DNA of 64,000 nucleotides from CAZOOK01 sp964581385 (GTDB lineage Bacteria; Pseudomonadota; Gammaproteobacteria; Nevskiales; Nevskiaceae), in assembly GCA_964581385.1 (NCBI GenBank), contig CAZOOK010000016.1, positions 1 to 64,000 of the forward strand, written 5' to 3'. The notes beneath the pieces were generated by a model, which saw nothing but the letters and a program-made list of their open reading frames with translations, was not told where the DNA came from and did not search any database. Shown one piece after another: positions 55,317 to 64,000 of the stretch (position 1 is its first letter; every line of letters begins with the position of its first letter). A program made the translations under genes and the position numbers.

Positions 55317-57425
55317 GTGTCGATCACCATGCATGCAAAATATCCCCGCATATTTAACCCGATTAGGCTTGGACCGGTTGAGATTCCGAACCGCTTCTAC
55401 TTTTCCCCAAACGCCTCCGCCTTGAGCGTCGGCACCAAGCCGTCTCGCGACCTGGCCCACTACCTTAGTGCCCGCGTAAAAGAGGGGGGCTGCGGTTTAG
55501 TGATTCCGAGCATGACTGCGCATCCTCGGGGCAGAAACCTTCAGTCGTCACCTTTTCCGCGTGAAAACATCCCGTCGTTTCGGGCCATGGCGGACGCCGT
55601 ACACGAAGCGGGCGGCAAAATCTTCGGTCAGCTTTTGTACTGGTGGGGCAGCTATGGGCAGTGGCAACCGATGAGCCCGCCGGCTCCCTCCCTTGGAGCG
55701 TCAGTCGTTCAATACGGGGTTGCTAACAAGACGGTATCGACGCACGAAATGGACAAGGACGAAATCCGCTCAATGATCGACGCCTTCGGCCAGTCGGTCG
55801 TCAATCTCCGCGAAGCCGGATTAGATGGCGTGATGCTCCATGCGTCACACGGCGGATTGTTCGAGCAATTCATCTCGCCCTATTTCAATCGGCGAACGGA
55901 TGAATATGGCGGAAACCTGAAAAACCGCATGCGCTTTCTCCGCGAAGGACTGGAGGTATGCCGCGAGGCTGCGAAAGGCGAATTGGCGGTCGGAATGCGC
56001 TTCAATTGTGACGAGCTGCTTCCAGGCGGTTATGACACCCGATACGCGCATGAGGTGCTGAACACGGTTTGTGACGAAGGACTTCTCGATTTTGTCGATC
56101 TCGACATTTCTATCGAGCCAAACCAGTTTTATCTGGGCATGCCACCGGTATACGTGGAACCGCATGTATACCGTCCCTACGTCGAGGCGGTTCGGAGCGC
56201 GGCAGGAGAGGTTCCCGTCCTCAGCGTGTTGGGCCGACTGACTTCGATCGCCTATGGCGAGGCGGCAATCGAAGCCGGCGTCTGCGATATGGTTGGCGCA
56301 GCGCGCGCACTCATTGCCGAGCCGGAGCTCGTTAAGAACGCGTACGAAGGCAAGGAAGAGCAAAGCCGAACTTGCATCGCCTGCAACTGGTGCGTCGCTG
56401 CAATCGCTGACGGAGCGCAAGGTTGCACAATCAATCCTGCCAGCTATCGCGAGCGGCTCTGGGGCGTGGACACGTTTCACCAGGCGTCGGAAAGAGTAAA
56501 AGTGATCGTCGTCGGTGCTGGCCCGGCGGGGCTTGAAGCCGCGCGAGTGAGCGCCCTTAAGGGACATAACGTCACGCTCTTGGAAGCACGTAACACCCTC
56601 GGCGGCGCGCTCGCCCTTTGGGCGGATTTACCGGGGCGCGAATACTTCCACAAGGCTATCGAGTGGTGGGAGCGTGAACTCAAACGCCTGGGCGTGAGAA
56701 TTCGCATAGGAACCGAGGCTACAGCTGATGCAATCCTGCGCGAAAATCCGCATGCGGTCGTCGTTGCCACTGGAGCCCTCTACAGTCGAGGCGGACGCAG
56801 CTATTTTCTCGACGCCGATATCCCCGGACATGAGCGGCCATTCGTTTACCGGCCTGAAGACATCCTTCTTGGGACTGCCAAACCGTCAGGGAAAATCGTG
56901 TTACTCGATTGCGAAGGGCTGAACACCAGTTTGGGAACTGCCGAAGTGCTAGCCAGAGCGGGCGCTACTGTCCAATATTTAACACCGGGTTTCGCTCCTA
57001 TATCGGCGCGGCTTGTGGATGCTCACGAGTCTCGGTTCATCATGAAGCGTCTCCGGGCGGCGGGTGTCTCTATTGCGCCAACCACTTATATCAAAAGCAT
57101 TGGAAATCACATCGTGACTGTATACGACGTGTATTCCGAAGAGGAGCGGACAATCGAGGACGTCGATGCGGTCGTACTGTCGACTAGCCGCATACCTCAA
57201 AGCGTGCTGGCCAAGGAGCTCGCGGGCAAGATCGCGCAGTTATACACCGTTGGAGATGCGCTCGCCGCAAGACCCTGGGCGGCAGCCGCATATGAAGGAC
57301 AAAAGTTCGCGCGGTATATTGGAGAGCCAGATGCTCCGATGACCGTGGGCGAAGCTTACTTCATGAAGGATCCGCCGGAATTCATGCCGCTGCCTGCCGA
57401 GGTTTTGTTGGCTTCAGGAAGTTAA
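55317..57425 (+). CDS. OYE-type NADH:flavin oxidoreductase with altered active-site motif
   Basis: The 702-residue protein repeats the FadH/BaiCD architecture: an OYE barrel with PNRFYFSPNASALSVGTKPS, HASHGGLFEQFISPYFNRR and DEYGG, Fe-S cysteines in CIACNWCVAAIADGAQGC, and a Rossmann FAD site VIVVGAGPAGLEAARVSAL (about residue 390). In the block where relatives have HGYL, this one has HGGL, so the proton-donating Tyr is missing. It may catalyse a different redox reaction or isomerisation. The GTG at 55317 is used; the ATG at 55329 is a close alternative. It follows the TetR gene, 168 bases away on the same strand. Confidence 0.85.
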   Translation: MSITMHAKYPRIFNPIRLGPVEIPNRFYFSPNASALSVGTKPSRDLAHYLSARVKEGGCGLVIPSMTAHPRGRNLQSSPFPRENIPSFRAMADAVHEAGGKIFGQLLYWWGSYGQWQPMSPPAPSLGASVVQYGVANKTVSTHEMDKDEIRSMIDAFGQSVVNLREAGLDGVMLHASHGGLFEQFISPYFNRRTDEYGGNLKNRMRFLREGLEVCREAAKGELAVGMRFNCDELLPGGYDTRYAHEVLNTVCDEGLLDFVDLDISIEPNQFYLGMPPVYVEPHVYRPYVEAVRSAAGEVPVLSVLGRLTSIAYGEAAIEAGVCDMVGAARALIAEPELVKNAYEGKEEQSRTCIACNWCVAAIADGAQGCTINPASYRERLWGVDTFHQASERVKVIVVGAGPAGLEAARVSALKGHNVTLLEARNTLGGALALWADLPGREYFHKAIEWWERELKRLGVRIRIGTEATADAILRENPHAVVVATGALYSRGGRSYFLDADIPGHERPFVYRPEDILLGTAKPSGKIVLLDCEGLNTSLGTAEVLARAGATVQYLTPGFAPISARLVDAHESRFIMKRLRAAGVSIAPTTYIKSIGNHIVTVYDVYSEEERTIEDVDAVVLSTSRIPQSVLAKELAGKIAQLYTVGDALAARPWAAAAYEGQKFARYIGEPDAPMTVGEAYFMKDPPEFMPLPAEVLLASGS

Positions 57426-57619
57426 ATGGGTTCTGTCGCAATATGGAGCCGTCCACGATAAGGCGGATTGTCGCCCTACCCCATTCGACAATTAGCAATC
57501 ATTTTCGATTGTTTGCAAGCGACGGATTCCAAGCAATTTAACAACAGCCGTGTCCTCACTTTCTGAAGACGAGCGCCTTTTTGCGTTGCGACGCAACCGT
57601 TGGTGACCACGGATGATCT

Positions 57620-58975
57620 TCAGGGATGAACGTATTGCTGAACCAACAAGGGCTGTGTCGACAGCGCGGGATCATAAGTGCCGGCATAGGCCACGCGCGC
57701 AGCACCGGTTGGGTCCAGAGTTACACTAACCGGATCCGTGCGCGTCATATCGGCGATAGGCAGCGGCGTACTCGCGCTTTTCGGCGCACCGTCGGCTGAA
57801 AACAGACGCATCAGGGTTTGACCATTGGGTTGCGATTCCGCCATGACCATGCTGCCGTCCTGGCCTATGGCGATGGCCGGAAGCAAATAATAAATTATCG
57901 AAACGTCGTCAGTGGCGTTGATCTCCCCGGTTGCGGGGGTGCCGCCGGGCGCAAATGCGCGCAAACAGGTTGAATACACCACACATCCCCAAGCCACCGC
58001 GTAGCGGCCAGACTCGTTCATCGAAATCAGCGGGGTAAATGAGAGCGATACCACGCCGATATTGGCTTGAGTAACACTGCCTAGCGGACGACCGCTGAGA
58101 CTATAGCTGCGCACGTAGATCGTTGCCGGTTTATCGCCAAAGGAGAAGGTTTCCCAGACGACGCTGAAGTTCCCGGCAGCGTCCATCGCGATACCGTCGC
58201 CGCCGATCAACATACCCACCGTACCAAGATACGTTCCTAATCCAGCGCCGCTACGCGTATCCACCGTCATCGGCAAGCGGCGCAGAGGCTTTCCGGAAGG
58301 AGAATAGGAATTGGCGTGCACGATGCTTTGGAACGTGTACCAGGGTTCCTCGCCAATTCTCACCTCAATGGTGGACAAGTCTTCCACCCAGCTCAGGGCA
58401 AAGTCACCAGCTGCATCGATGGCCACGCTCGGCGTCGCCGCAATTGCATCGGTCGTCCGAAAGCGCGCCGTCACGATATCGCCACTGAGCGATTGACCGT
58501 TGCTTCCATAGCTCTGTACATGGAGTTCGACGCGACTGGAGTTGTACCAGAAGACCGGCCCCGCTATCGGAATTTTGATCAGGCTTATGTGTAAGCCCGG
58601 GTCCCGCTCGTACCATGCAATGACGAAACCTCCAGATGCGTTCATTGCGACATGAGGCGAGTAGTCCAGGTAATGCCCGTCATCATTTGGCGGCGAGGCG
58701 CGCACCGTAAAGGCGTCGCCCACGGGCGTACCGTCGGCATGATAACGGCGTGCGACCAGCGATTCAGACAAATCCATCCAGGTGACTACGAAGTTGCCCG
58801 CGGCATCGCTTGCGATCGACGGCGCTCCCCAGCTATCGACATTGCGCAATGACCCGACGACAATCGGCGCGCCAACCGGCGTGGCGGGAGCCAACGCAAC
58901 TGCGAAGGCCGTAGGTGAGAGGGCAATGCCGGCAAAGAGAATGAACGGCCGCAAGTGCTGACTTGAATACTTCAT
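57620..58975 (-). CDS. Exported seven-repeat propeller-like protein
   Basis: The protein of about 451 residues starts MKYSSQHLRPFILFAGIALS (signal peptide) and has seven repeats like those of 22472 and 59065: ASDAAGNFVVTW, AMNASGGFVIAW, AIDAAGDFALSW, AMDAAGNFSVVW, SMNESGRYAVAW, AIGQDGSMVMAE and TLDPTGAARVAY. Each is followed by a strand such as ARRYHADGTPVGD. A seven-bladed propeller is likely. Function is unknown. It is tandem with its relative at 59065 and close to a divergent GloVer gene. I start at ATG 58975, which begins the hydrophobic signal. Confidence 0.75.
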   Translation of the reverse strand: MKYSSQHLRPFILFAGIALSPTAFAVALAPATPVGAPIVVGSLRNVDSWGAPSIASDAAGNFVVTWMDLSESLVARRYHADGTPVGDAFTVRASPPNDDGHYLDYSPHVAMNASGGFVIAWYERDPGLHISLIKIPIAGPVFWYNSSRVELHVQSYGSNGQSLSGDIVTARFRTTDAIAATPSVAIDAAGDFALSWVEDLSTIEVRIGEEPWYTFQSIVHANSYSPSGKPLRRLPMTVDTRSGAGLGTYLGTVGMLIGGDGIAMDAAGNFSVVWETFSFGDKPATIYVRSYSLSGRPLGSVTQANIGVVSLSFTPLISMNESGRYAVAWGCVVYSTCLRAFAPGGTPATGEINATDDVSIIYYLLPAIAIGQDGSMVMAESQPNGQTLMRLFSADGAPKSASTPLPIADMTRTDPVSVTLDPTGAARVAYAGTYDPALSTQPLLVQQYVHP

Positions 58976-59064
58976 TATTTTGTTACCCCGTCGGCCCACA
59001 ATGACCGACTGTCATTTCAGCCTCAAGACCATGGATGCACACTTGCCCATTCCCGGCCGACATC

Positions 59065-60408
59065 TCAGGGAGCTGAGAAGAGCTGTGCCTCGATCGCTCC
59101 GTTCGGATCAATCCATGCGGCAGCCAGTGCGCCGCTCGCGTCGAGGGCGGTGGACACAGCACCCATAGCGTTCGAACCGATTGCAAAAGGCGCATCAATT
59201 GGGGTTCCATCAACAGCGTAATACTGGCCCGCATTTTGATACAGAAGATTGATAGGCCTAGTGATGTCGTAAGAGCCTACCGCCCATGACATTAAAGCCG
59301 TCCCGTCGTTATTCATGGCAACAGCCGCCGACGCTAAAGGATTGAAACCCGCGCCATCAATCGGCGGATAGAAAGCCGGTGTGACAGGCGATCCGGAGGC
59401 GCCGTAAAACCGCAGTTCGCTCTCAAATTCGCTGCCCCAGGCGATGACGGCGTCGCCACTAGAATCCATGCCGATCGAGGGTGCGCGAAATTGAAATTGC
59501 GTCCCCGCTCCGTGAACATGCTCGACCCATTGCACGGGGTCAGAAAATTGACCATTTTGGTTGAAACGTCGCGCAAGAACGGAACCTGAGTTGTTCACAG
59601 TGTGGTTCCATGCGACTGTAAAGTCGCCGGATGCATTCATTGCGACGGCTGCTTGGATATTCCCATAGCCCGTTAGATGAGAGGATGATTTGTCGACCTC
59701 AATCGCTTTTGTCTTGGCGGTCCCATCGGCGCCGTAAGCTCTGACGTATACTGAGCCGTGCTCAAGAATGAAGTAAAAGGCGGCAAACACGATCTTGTTG
59801 TTGGTCCACGCAACGGCGTAATCACCCTGGTCGTCCATGGCCACACTGACGCTGATTGATCGAGACTGGCTTCCCACATCAATCATGCTTCCGTTTTGGG
59901 TGCCGTCGGCATTGTAGCTCTGTGCTTCAACGTTCCAGGATTTACTGGAAGCACAGGCCGCTGGCCACGCCACAACGAAATCCCCGTCGGCATCCATCGC
60001 CAGCGCGACGCTGGCAGCGCAATCGGCACCTGCTACGGGTACGGCCGTACTGATCGGAGTTCCTTGCGCATCGTAACGGCGCAGATAGACGGTATTGATG
60101 GTGCTGCCCCTATCGAGTGGCGCAATCCAGGCCACGACAAAGTCGCCTACAGCGTCGCGTGCAATTGCCACATTGCCTGTCGAAACATCGACATCGCTTA
60201 TTTGCAATTCAGATGTCACCGGCACAACCGCCGCATCAATCGCGGGAGCGGTACAAAAGGAGACGGAGGTGGCTGCCACGATTATTGTGCGTTCAGCTAT
60301 TCTGCATCCGTGGATTCTGCTCCGCGCAACGCGGGAGGATGCCTTTGCTAGCGATTCGCCGTCGTCTAACATAATTTGTTCAAAATGCTTCGTGGTGGGG
60401 TTTTCCAT
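59065..60408 (-). CDS. Exported seven-repeat propeller-like protein
   Basis: The 447-residue protein has the same seven-repeat body: ARDAVGDFVVAW, AMDADGDFVVAW, AMDDQGDYAVAW, AMNASGDFTVAW, GMDSSGDAVIAW, AMNNDGTALMSW and ALDASGALAAAW. Each is followed by a strand like LRRYDAQGTPIS. The N-terminus is long and its hydrophobic segment (TIIVAATSVSFCTAPAIDA) lies near residue 40, so the real start may be further downstream or the export signal is atypical. It is divergent from the GloVer gene at 60595, with 186 bases between the two starts, so both may share control. Confidence 0.75.
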   Translation of the reverse strand: MENPTTKHFEQIMLDDGESLAKASSRVARSRIHGCRIAERTIIVAATSVSFCTAPAIDAAVVPVTSELQISDVDVSTGNVAIARDAVGDFVVAWIAPLDRGSTINTVYLRRYDAQGTPISTAVPVAGADCAASVALAMDADGDFVVAWPAACASSKSWNVEAQSYNADGTQNGSMIDVGSQSRSISVSVAMDDQGDYAVAWTNNKIVFAAFYFILEHGSVYVRAYGADGTAKTKAIEVDKSSSHLTGYGNIQAAVAMNASGDFTVAWNHTVNNSGSVLARRFNQNGQFSDPVQWVEHVHGAGTQFQFRAPSIGMDSSGDAVIAWGSEFESELRFYGASGSPVTPAFYPPIDGAGFNPLASAAVAMNNDGTALMSWAVGSYDITRPINLLYQNAGQYYAVDGTPIDAPFAIGSNAMGAVSTALDASGALAAAWIDPNGAIEAQLFSAP

Positions 60409-60594
60409 CCCGAATCCTCATTGAGTATGCTGATGCAACAGCCGAATACCGAAATATGTAATTCTCTTTTGCCAGAATATGCGGCGTAGGTCACAAAAGC
60501 GAGCGCGAGTCTGTCATAAAGCACTCGCTGTTCTTTCGAAACCCGTGTCCTGACGTCACCGCCCATTCTGCAACATGGATTTGAAGAACTTGAA

Positions 60595-62061
60595 ATGACA
60601 TCGAATCGATTTTCTCGGCGGCCATTCAGCATCGTATTCAGTCTGTTATTGGCCTGCGGAGATGCGCGCATTGCACGGGCTGATATTTACTCCGCAATAG
60701 TGACCACGCCGCTGCCACCTTCCATTTCACAACCTGAAAATGAGTTCAGTTCGCTTTATCTGGCGAGCGATGGACACTTCTACGGAACTGATGCAAATGG
60801 TGGAAGCAACGGCGAAGGATCAATATTCCGCGTCGAAGTCGACGGCAGCGCAACAACACTTCATTCATTTTCGCCGATTCCCGGCCCTAGTTACACTAAC
60901 GCAGATGGCGTTGGTCCTCTTGGCGGAGTGATCGAAGGCGCCGACGGTGCCTTATATGGCACCACTTATTCGGGAGGTACCGGTGGCGAAGGCGTGGTGT
61001 TTCGTATCACATTTACCGGTCAGTTCTCCATAGTGCACTCATTCGCCGCGGCAAATGCAAGCGGATTTTATCCGGAGGGCGCGTTCCCATATTTCACTTT
61101 GACGCGGGATAGGACCGGAAATCTTTACGGCACGACGAGTTCAGGGGGACAACCCAACGGCGGTACCGTGTTCGAGATTGCCCTTGATCGCACGTTCAGC
61201 GTTCTTTACCGCTTCGGAACGACGGCGGCAACTTCAGGTGATCTTCCCAACTCCGGCCTGACTTACGCCAGTGATGGGAATTTGTACGGCATCACAGGTC
61301 GCGGTGGTGGCAATGGCGATCCGGGCGCAGCGGGATCACTGTATAAGTTGACACCTGCTGGAGATCTGACAGTCGTATATCCGTTTACCTACGAAGCGCC
61401 ATACGGCACATTAATCGAAGGCGATAATGGCAAACTTTATATTCCCTACAACCGTGAAATCTTCAGTTTTACCAAAGAAGGACAACTCGAAGTCTTGGCC
61501 ACGCAGGAAGATGGTTACTCGAATCAGGCGCTTGCTAAAGCGTCCGACGGCGATTTTTACGGAACGACGCTGGGTGGCCCATTCAGTGGTGGTTCAATAT
61601 TCAAGATGACTCCGAGCGGGACCATCACGACTCTATATTACTTTGGAGCGAACTTTGGTGACCCGAGCAGTCCCAACGGCGTGGTGTTTGGAAGTGACGG
61701 TAACCTCTATGGCACGTCGCTATATGGCGGGGACAACAATGAGGGGGCACTATTTAAACTGCCGCTGCCACCGCCCGACGGTTGGGGCAGCGGTGCAGTT
61801 CCGCAGGTTACAGCGAGCGTGGTTCCGACAGCGGTCCACCATTTTTTTGGCAAGCGGACAGCGACGTTAAGTTGGTCATCTACTGGTGCGCAAGGCTGCG
61901 CGTTAAGCAGCAGCGATGGATCTCTGCGCAGCGACGTGGCAACCGGCGGATCGATCACGGTAAAGCCCAAGCTGAAAAAGACCGGAGTCGTTTACTACTT
62001 TGTCAGCTGCACGGGCCTGCGCCAAGGCGCGACGAAAATTCCACTGAATATCGAATATTAA
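60595..62061 (+). CDS. Exported GloVer-repeat beta-propeller protein with C-terminal Ig-like domain
   Basis: The 488-residue protein has a signal peptide (RRPFSIVFSLLLACGDARIA) and seven GloVer repeats: LASDGHFYGTDANGGSNGEG, EGADGALYGTTYSGGTGGEG, RTGNLYGTTSSGGQPNGG, ASDGNLYGITGRGG, EGDNGKLYIPYNREIFSF, ASDGDFYGTTLGGPFSGG and GSDGNLYGTSLYGGDNNEG. It then has a short C-terminal Ig-like part (KRTATLSWSSTGAQGCALSS with a second Cys in YFVSCTG). The WSSTxAQxC core matches that in the GloVer protein at 20698. It is divergent from the seven-repeat protein at 59065. Function is unknown. Confidence 0.85.
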   Translation: MTSNRFSRRPFSIVFSLLLACGDARIARADIYSAIVTTPLPPSISQPENEFSSLYLASDGHFYGTDANGGSNGEGSIFRVEVDGSATTLHSFSPIPGPSYTNADGVGPLGGVIEGADGALYGTTYSGGTGGEGVVFRITFTGQFSIVHSFAAANASGFYPEGAFPYFTLTRDRTGNLYGTTSSGGQPNGGTVFEIALDRTFSVLYRFGTTAATSGDLPNSGLTYASDGNLYGITGRGGGNGDPGAAGSLYKLTPAGDLTVVYPFTYEAPYGTLIEGDNGKLYIPYNREIFSFTKEGQLEVLATQEDGYSNQALAKASDGDFYGTTLGGPFSGGSIFKMTPSGTITTLYYFGANFGDPSSPNGVVFGSDGNLYGTSLYGGDNNEGALFKLPLPPPDGWGSGAVPQVTASVVPTAVHHFFGKRTATLSWSSTGAQGCALSSSDGSLRSDVATGGSITVKPKLKKTGVVYYFVSCTGLRQGATKIPLNIEY

Positions 62062-62678
62062 ACTGTAGTGCTTATTATTGAGCTTTCCTAAAAAAATGAC
62101 ATCTCCGTCGGCAGCCCAGACCATCCCTGCCAAAATAATCGAAATCTCCGTGGTCGCGAACCACCGCGCTTTGCTGATTTGATTGTTCGCAAAACTTTCC
62201 TTGGAACAGCGGCCCTCGTATTCCGGCTTATTGCTACACGCCGGGGACGTTAAAGCCTCACTTTGCAGATCGAATCGAGACGGGCTCGGATAGTTATAAC
62301 ACTATGATCCTGCAATCAGAGTAAGGCCCCTGCTTCGATTCGACGTATACAACTTTACGCTGCCGTGAGGCTGAAATCTGGTACCGATGGCTGAATGCAT
62401 GCGGCGTTGATTGATATCGAGTCTCGCCTATGCCCAGGTGCTGTATCGGGCTTGATAGATGCGCTCGACTTTCCGAGCTTACCCACGAATTTCGGACACC
62501 GGAACGTATGCCCATTTGGAGCGTCAATCGGCTGATTGTTCGCTTATCTTGCAGCGCCGAAAAGAGGCATGCTCTACGAACGCCCGACGGTATACGCGTC
62601 GCGAAGCGGGCGCTAGCAGTTCGCTTCCCGCCATCGAAGCTTTGAGAAACGGGGGCTTCGACAGCGAGAAATACGGGC
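62062..62678. other. Intergenic region
   Basis: No gene is convincing in this 617-base stretch. A hairpin TCGAAGC (62634-62640) / GCTTCGA (62655-62661) lies close to the stop of the reverse gene at 62679 and could be its terminator. Short frames at 62430-62692 show no protein-like features. Confidence 0.4.
62634..62661 (-). terminator. Hairpin beyond the small conserved gene
   Basis: A perfect seven-base-pair stem with a 14-base loop lies 18 bases past the stop of the gene at 62679 on the minus strand. A U-tract is lacking, so the terminator role is tentative. Confidence 0.4.
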
Positions 62679-62978
62679 TTAGGACGCCTTAACGCCGGTG
62701 AATGGAAACGAGCCCATCATGCCGGCCTTGACTTTGCCGGTCATCTGATTGCCCTCGATGGCCGCGGAAAATTCGAGCTTCATCTTCATTGGCGTGGTCG
62801 CGTGATTGACCCAGTAGATGTTGCCGCCATCGACTTTCGCTTCGCTGATTTCACTCGTCGCGCCCTGTCCCGACTGCGTGCCGGTCAGTGCGCCGTTGAC
62901 GCTTTGCAGCACCACGATTGACTCCATGGGCCCCATCGGACTCTTGATCGTAACCGTCCACTTGCCTTCTACTGACAT
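62679..62978 (-). CDS. Small conserved hypothetical protein
   Basis: The 99-residue protein reads like a compact beta-sheet domain: MSVEGKWTVTIKSPMGPMES, IVVLQSVNGALTGTQSGQGA, EISEAKVDGGNIYWVNHATT and GNQMTGKVKAGMMGSFPFTG. The GxLTGTQ and GNxMTGKVKAG repeats suggest an up-and-down barrel, as in small lipid- or ligand-binding proteins. I recall similar unnamed proteins from alphaproteobacterial and gammaproteobacterial genomes, without a known function. A good AAGGAG site precedes the ATG. Confidence 0.75.
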   Translation of the reverse strand: MSVEGKWTVTIKSPMGPMESIVVLQSVNGALTGTQSGQGATSEISEAKVDGGNIYWVNHATTPMKMKLEFSAAIEGNQMTGKVKAGMMGSFPFTGVKAS

Positions 62979-63360
62979 GGGTGACTCCTTACTCTTGCTA
63001 GCGTGATTTGAAAAAGATGTTACCGGAATTCCTCACCGACATGGCATCGATGATTGCTAAGGGAACCGAACTGGGCCACCCGGATGGCGAGGCCCGATCA
63101 CTAGCCCGCCGGGGCATCTCTCATGCTGGGAAGCCTCGACCGCAAACTAATATTTAAATAATAGATGTTAATTTTCCTGGCCGTCAACTTGTTTGGCGCT
63201 TAAGACGCCACAGCGATTGATCGCAAACTCTCGCGACGAATCCCCAATCCGACTGGCCGCTAGAAGATCTCGAACAGGCCCGCGGCACTCCTAATCATAA
63301 TAGCTCTTAGTGGCTCCTCGATTTGCCCGTCCAGCTTCGGGAGCCATCTGCTCGATCAGA
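62979..63360. other. Intergenic region
   Basis: This spacer contains an AT-rich patch (around 63150-63170) and a weak stem TGGCG/CGCCA at 63194-63210. It separates the truncated acyl-CoA synthetase gene from the small conserved gene, and I see no coding potential. Confidence 0.4.
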
Positions 63361-64000
63361 TCACCGCGTCGCTGCATCTTGCTCCAGCAATGCCTTGAGA
63401 GCAGGCTGGCTGATCTTCATGGACGGCGTCCGCGGCAGCTCTTCAACGGCTTTGAGAAGCACTGGTATCTGATACGGCATTAGGCGCGTGCGCAAAAAGG
63501 ACTTGAGCTCGTCCTCGGTCGGCGGTGTAGCGCCTGCCTTCACGATGTAGGCAGCCGCGGGGACTTGCCCAAGTCTCGCATCCGGAATACCGGCGACGCC
63601 GGCCTCCCGAATCGCTGGGTGTTGTTCCAGTACTTTGATGAGATCGTGCGGGAGGATCTTGAAACCTCCTCGAATGATTGCGTTGTCGTGGCGGCCCTTG
63701 ATGAAAAGAAAGCCGTCCTCGTCCAGAACAGCAAGATCGGTCGTACGGACGAAGGTCTTTCCATCGCCGATGTTGGCCCCGCGCATCTCGAGAAGGCCCT
63801 CGCTTCCACGAGCAATCTCCTCCCCCGCCTCAGGATCCACGATCCTCGCCTCCACACCCGGATTGACACGCCCTACACTGCCCCGCTTATGCGTCCAGAA
63901 CAGCTTGAAGTCATCGAGCGTCCAGCCGGCCGCGCCACCTGCAAACTCCGTCGCACCGTAATTCTGCAGGACAGGTACGCCGTAGCGTTCGTAGAAGGCG
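63361..64000 (-). CDS. Acyl-CoA synthetase / AMP-binding enzyme, C-terminal part (gene runs off the window)
   Basis: The minus-strand frame is open to the right edge. It contains VPVLQNYGATEFAG, a core ANL motif (YGATE), then VGRVNPGVEARIVDPEAGEE, RTTDLAVLDEDGFLFIKGRH (hinge region) and ELPRTPSMKISQPALK, where the last Lys is in the usual catalytic position. It is therefore the C-terminal third of a third acyl-CoA synthetase. The start lies beyond 64000. Substrate unknown. Confidence 0.85.
   Translation of the reverse strand, partial: AFYERYGVPVLQNYGATEFAGGAAGWTLDDFKLFWTHKRGSVGRVNPGVEARIVDPEAGEEIARGSEGLLEMRGANIGDGKTFVRTTDLAVLDEDGFLFIKGRHDNAIIRGGFKILPHDLIKVLEQHPAIREAGVAGIPDARLGQVPAAAYIVKAGATPPTEDELKSFLRTRLMPYQIPVLLKAVEELPRTPSMKISQPALKALLEQDAATR

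Overview
The window looks like part of the chromosome of a GC-rich, aerobic, free-living proteobacterium. A soil or sediment gammaproteobacterium of the Steroidobacterales/Nevskiales type is my best guess. That rests on gene content (many P450, Rieske, acyl-CoA and flavin oxidoreductase genes plus secreted GloVer-type propeller proteins) and no marker gene confirms it. It is a draft scaffold: two 100-N gaps (1991-2090 and 18924-19023) are each flanked by an identical 55-base sequence, so both gaps are almost certainly scaffolding artefacts that split genes which are really intact.

Layout. 1-1.7 kb: a mobile-element scar (IS66 transposase tail, small Xre-type regulator, and a repeat-rich stretch with five copies of one 9-mer). 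1.8-12.2 kb: a VOC protein, EthD-like proteins, a DDN-family protein, a decayed TauD-type gene, an LLM flavin enzyme, a PHB-depolymerase-like esterase, then a forward run of an OYE-type flavoenzyme, a degenerate isochorismatase-fold protein, an NTF2-like protein and a Rieske oxygenase. 12.6-16.1 kb: a reverse operon (DapB-like dehydrogenase, SDR, NTF2-like) facing a GlxA/AraC regulator. 16.3-20.3 kb: a membrane protein, a carboxymuconolactone decarboxylase relic, two tandem aldo/keto reductases and a broken LysR gene. 20.7-28.2 kb: an exported-protein island (GloVer propeller, a seven-repeat propeller-like protein, alpha/beta hydrolase, lipoprotein, Vgb-like propeller). 28.4-43.2 kb: oxidative catabolism (three P450s, a D-aminoacylase-like and a second amidohydrolase, a KshA-like Rieske oxygenase, a PQQ/haem alcohol dehydrogenase, AraC, CMD and PhyH proteins). 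43.5-57.4 kb: CoA-dependent catabolism (VOC, two acyl-CoA synthetases, crotonase, SDRs, MaoC, LLM, TauD, a TetR regulator and a second OYE). 57.6-62.1 kb: a second exported-propeller island with the same two protein types. The right edge holds a small conserved protein and a truncated acyl-CoA synthetase.

How the genes fit together. The catabolic genes look like parts of one or more peripheral routes for a hydrophobic, probably alicyclic, terpenoid, steroid-like or aromatic substrate. P450, Rieske, PhyH and TauD enzymes would introduce oxygen; SDRs, AKRs and OYEs would adjust redox state; acyl-CoA synthetases would activate acids; MaoC and crotonase proteins would carry out beta-oxidation-type steps. 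Divergent regulators (GlxA/AraC, AraC, TetR) mark likely transcription units. No ferredoxin or ferredoxin reductase for the P450 and Rieske enzymes is visible here, so electrons must come from elsewhere. The substrate cannot be deduced from the sequence. Gene decay is frequent: at least five recognisable relics or pseudogenes lie among intact catabolic genes.
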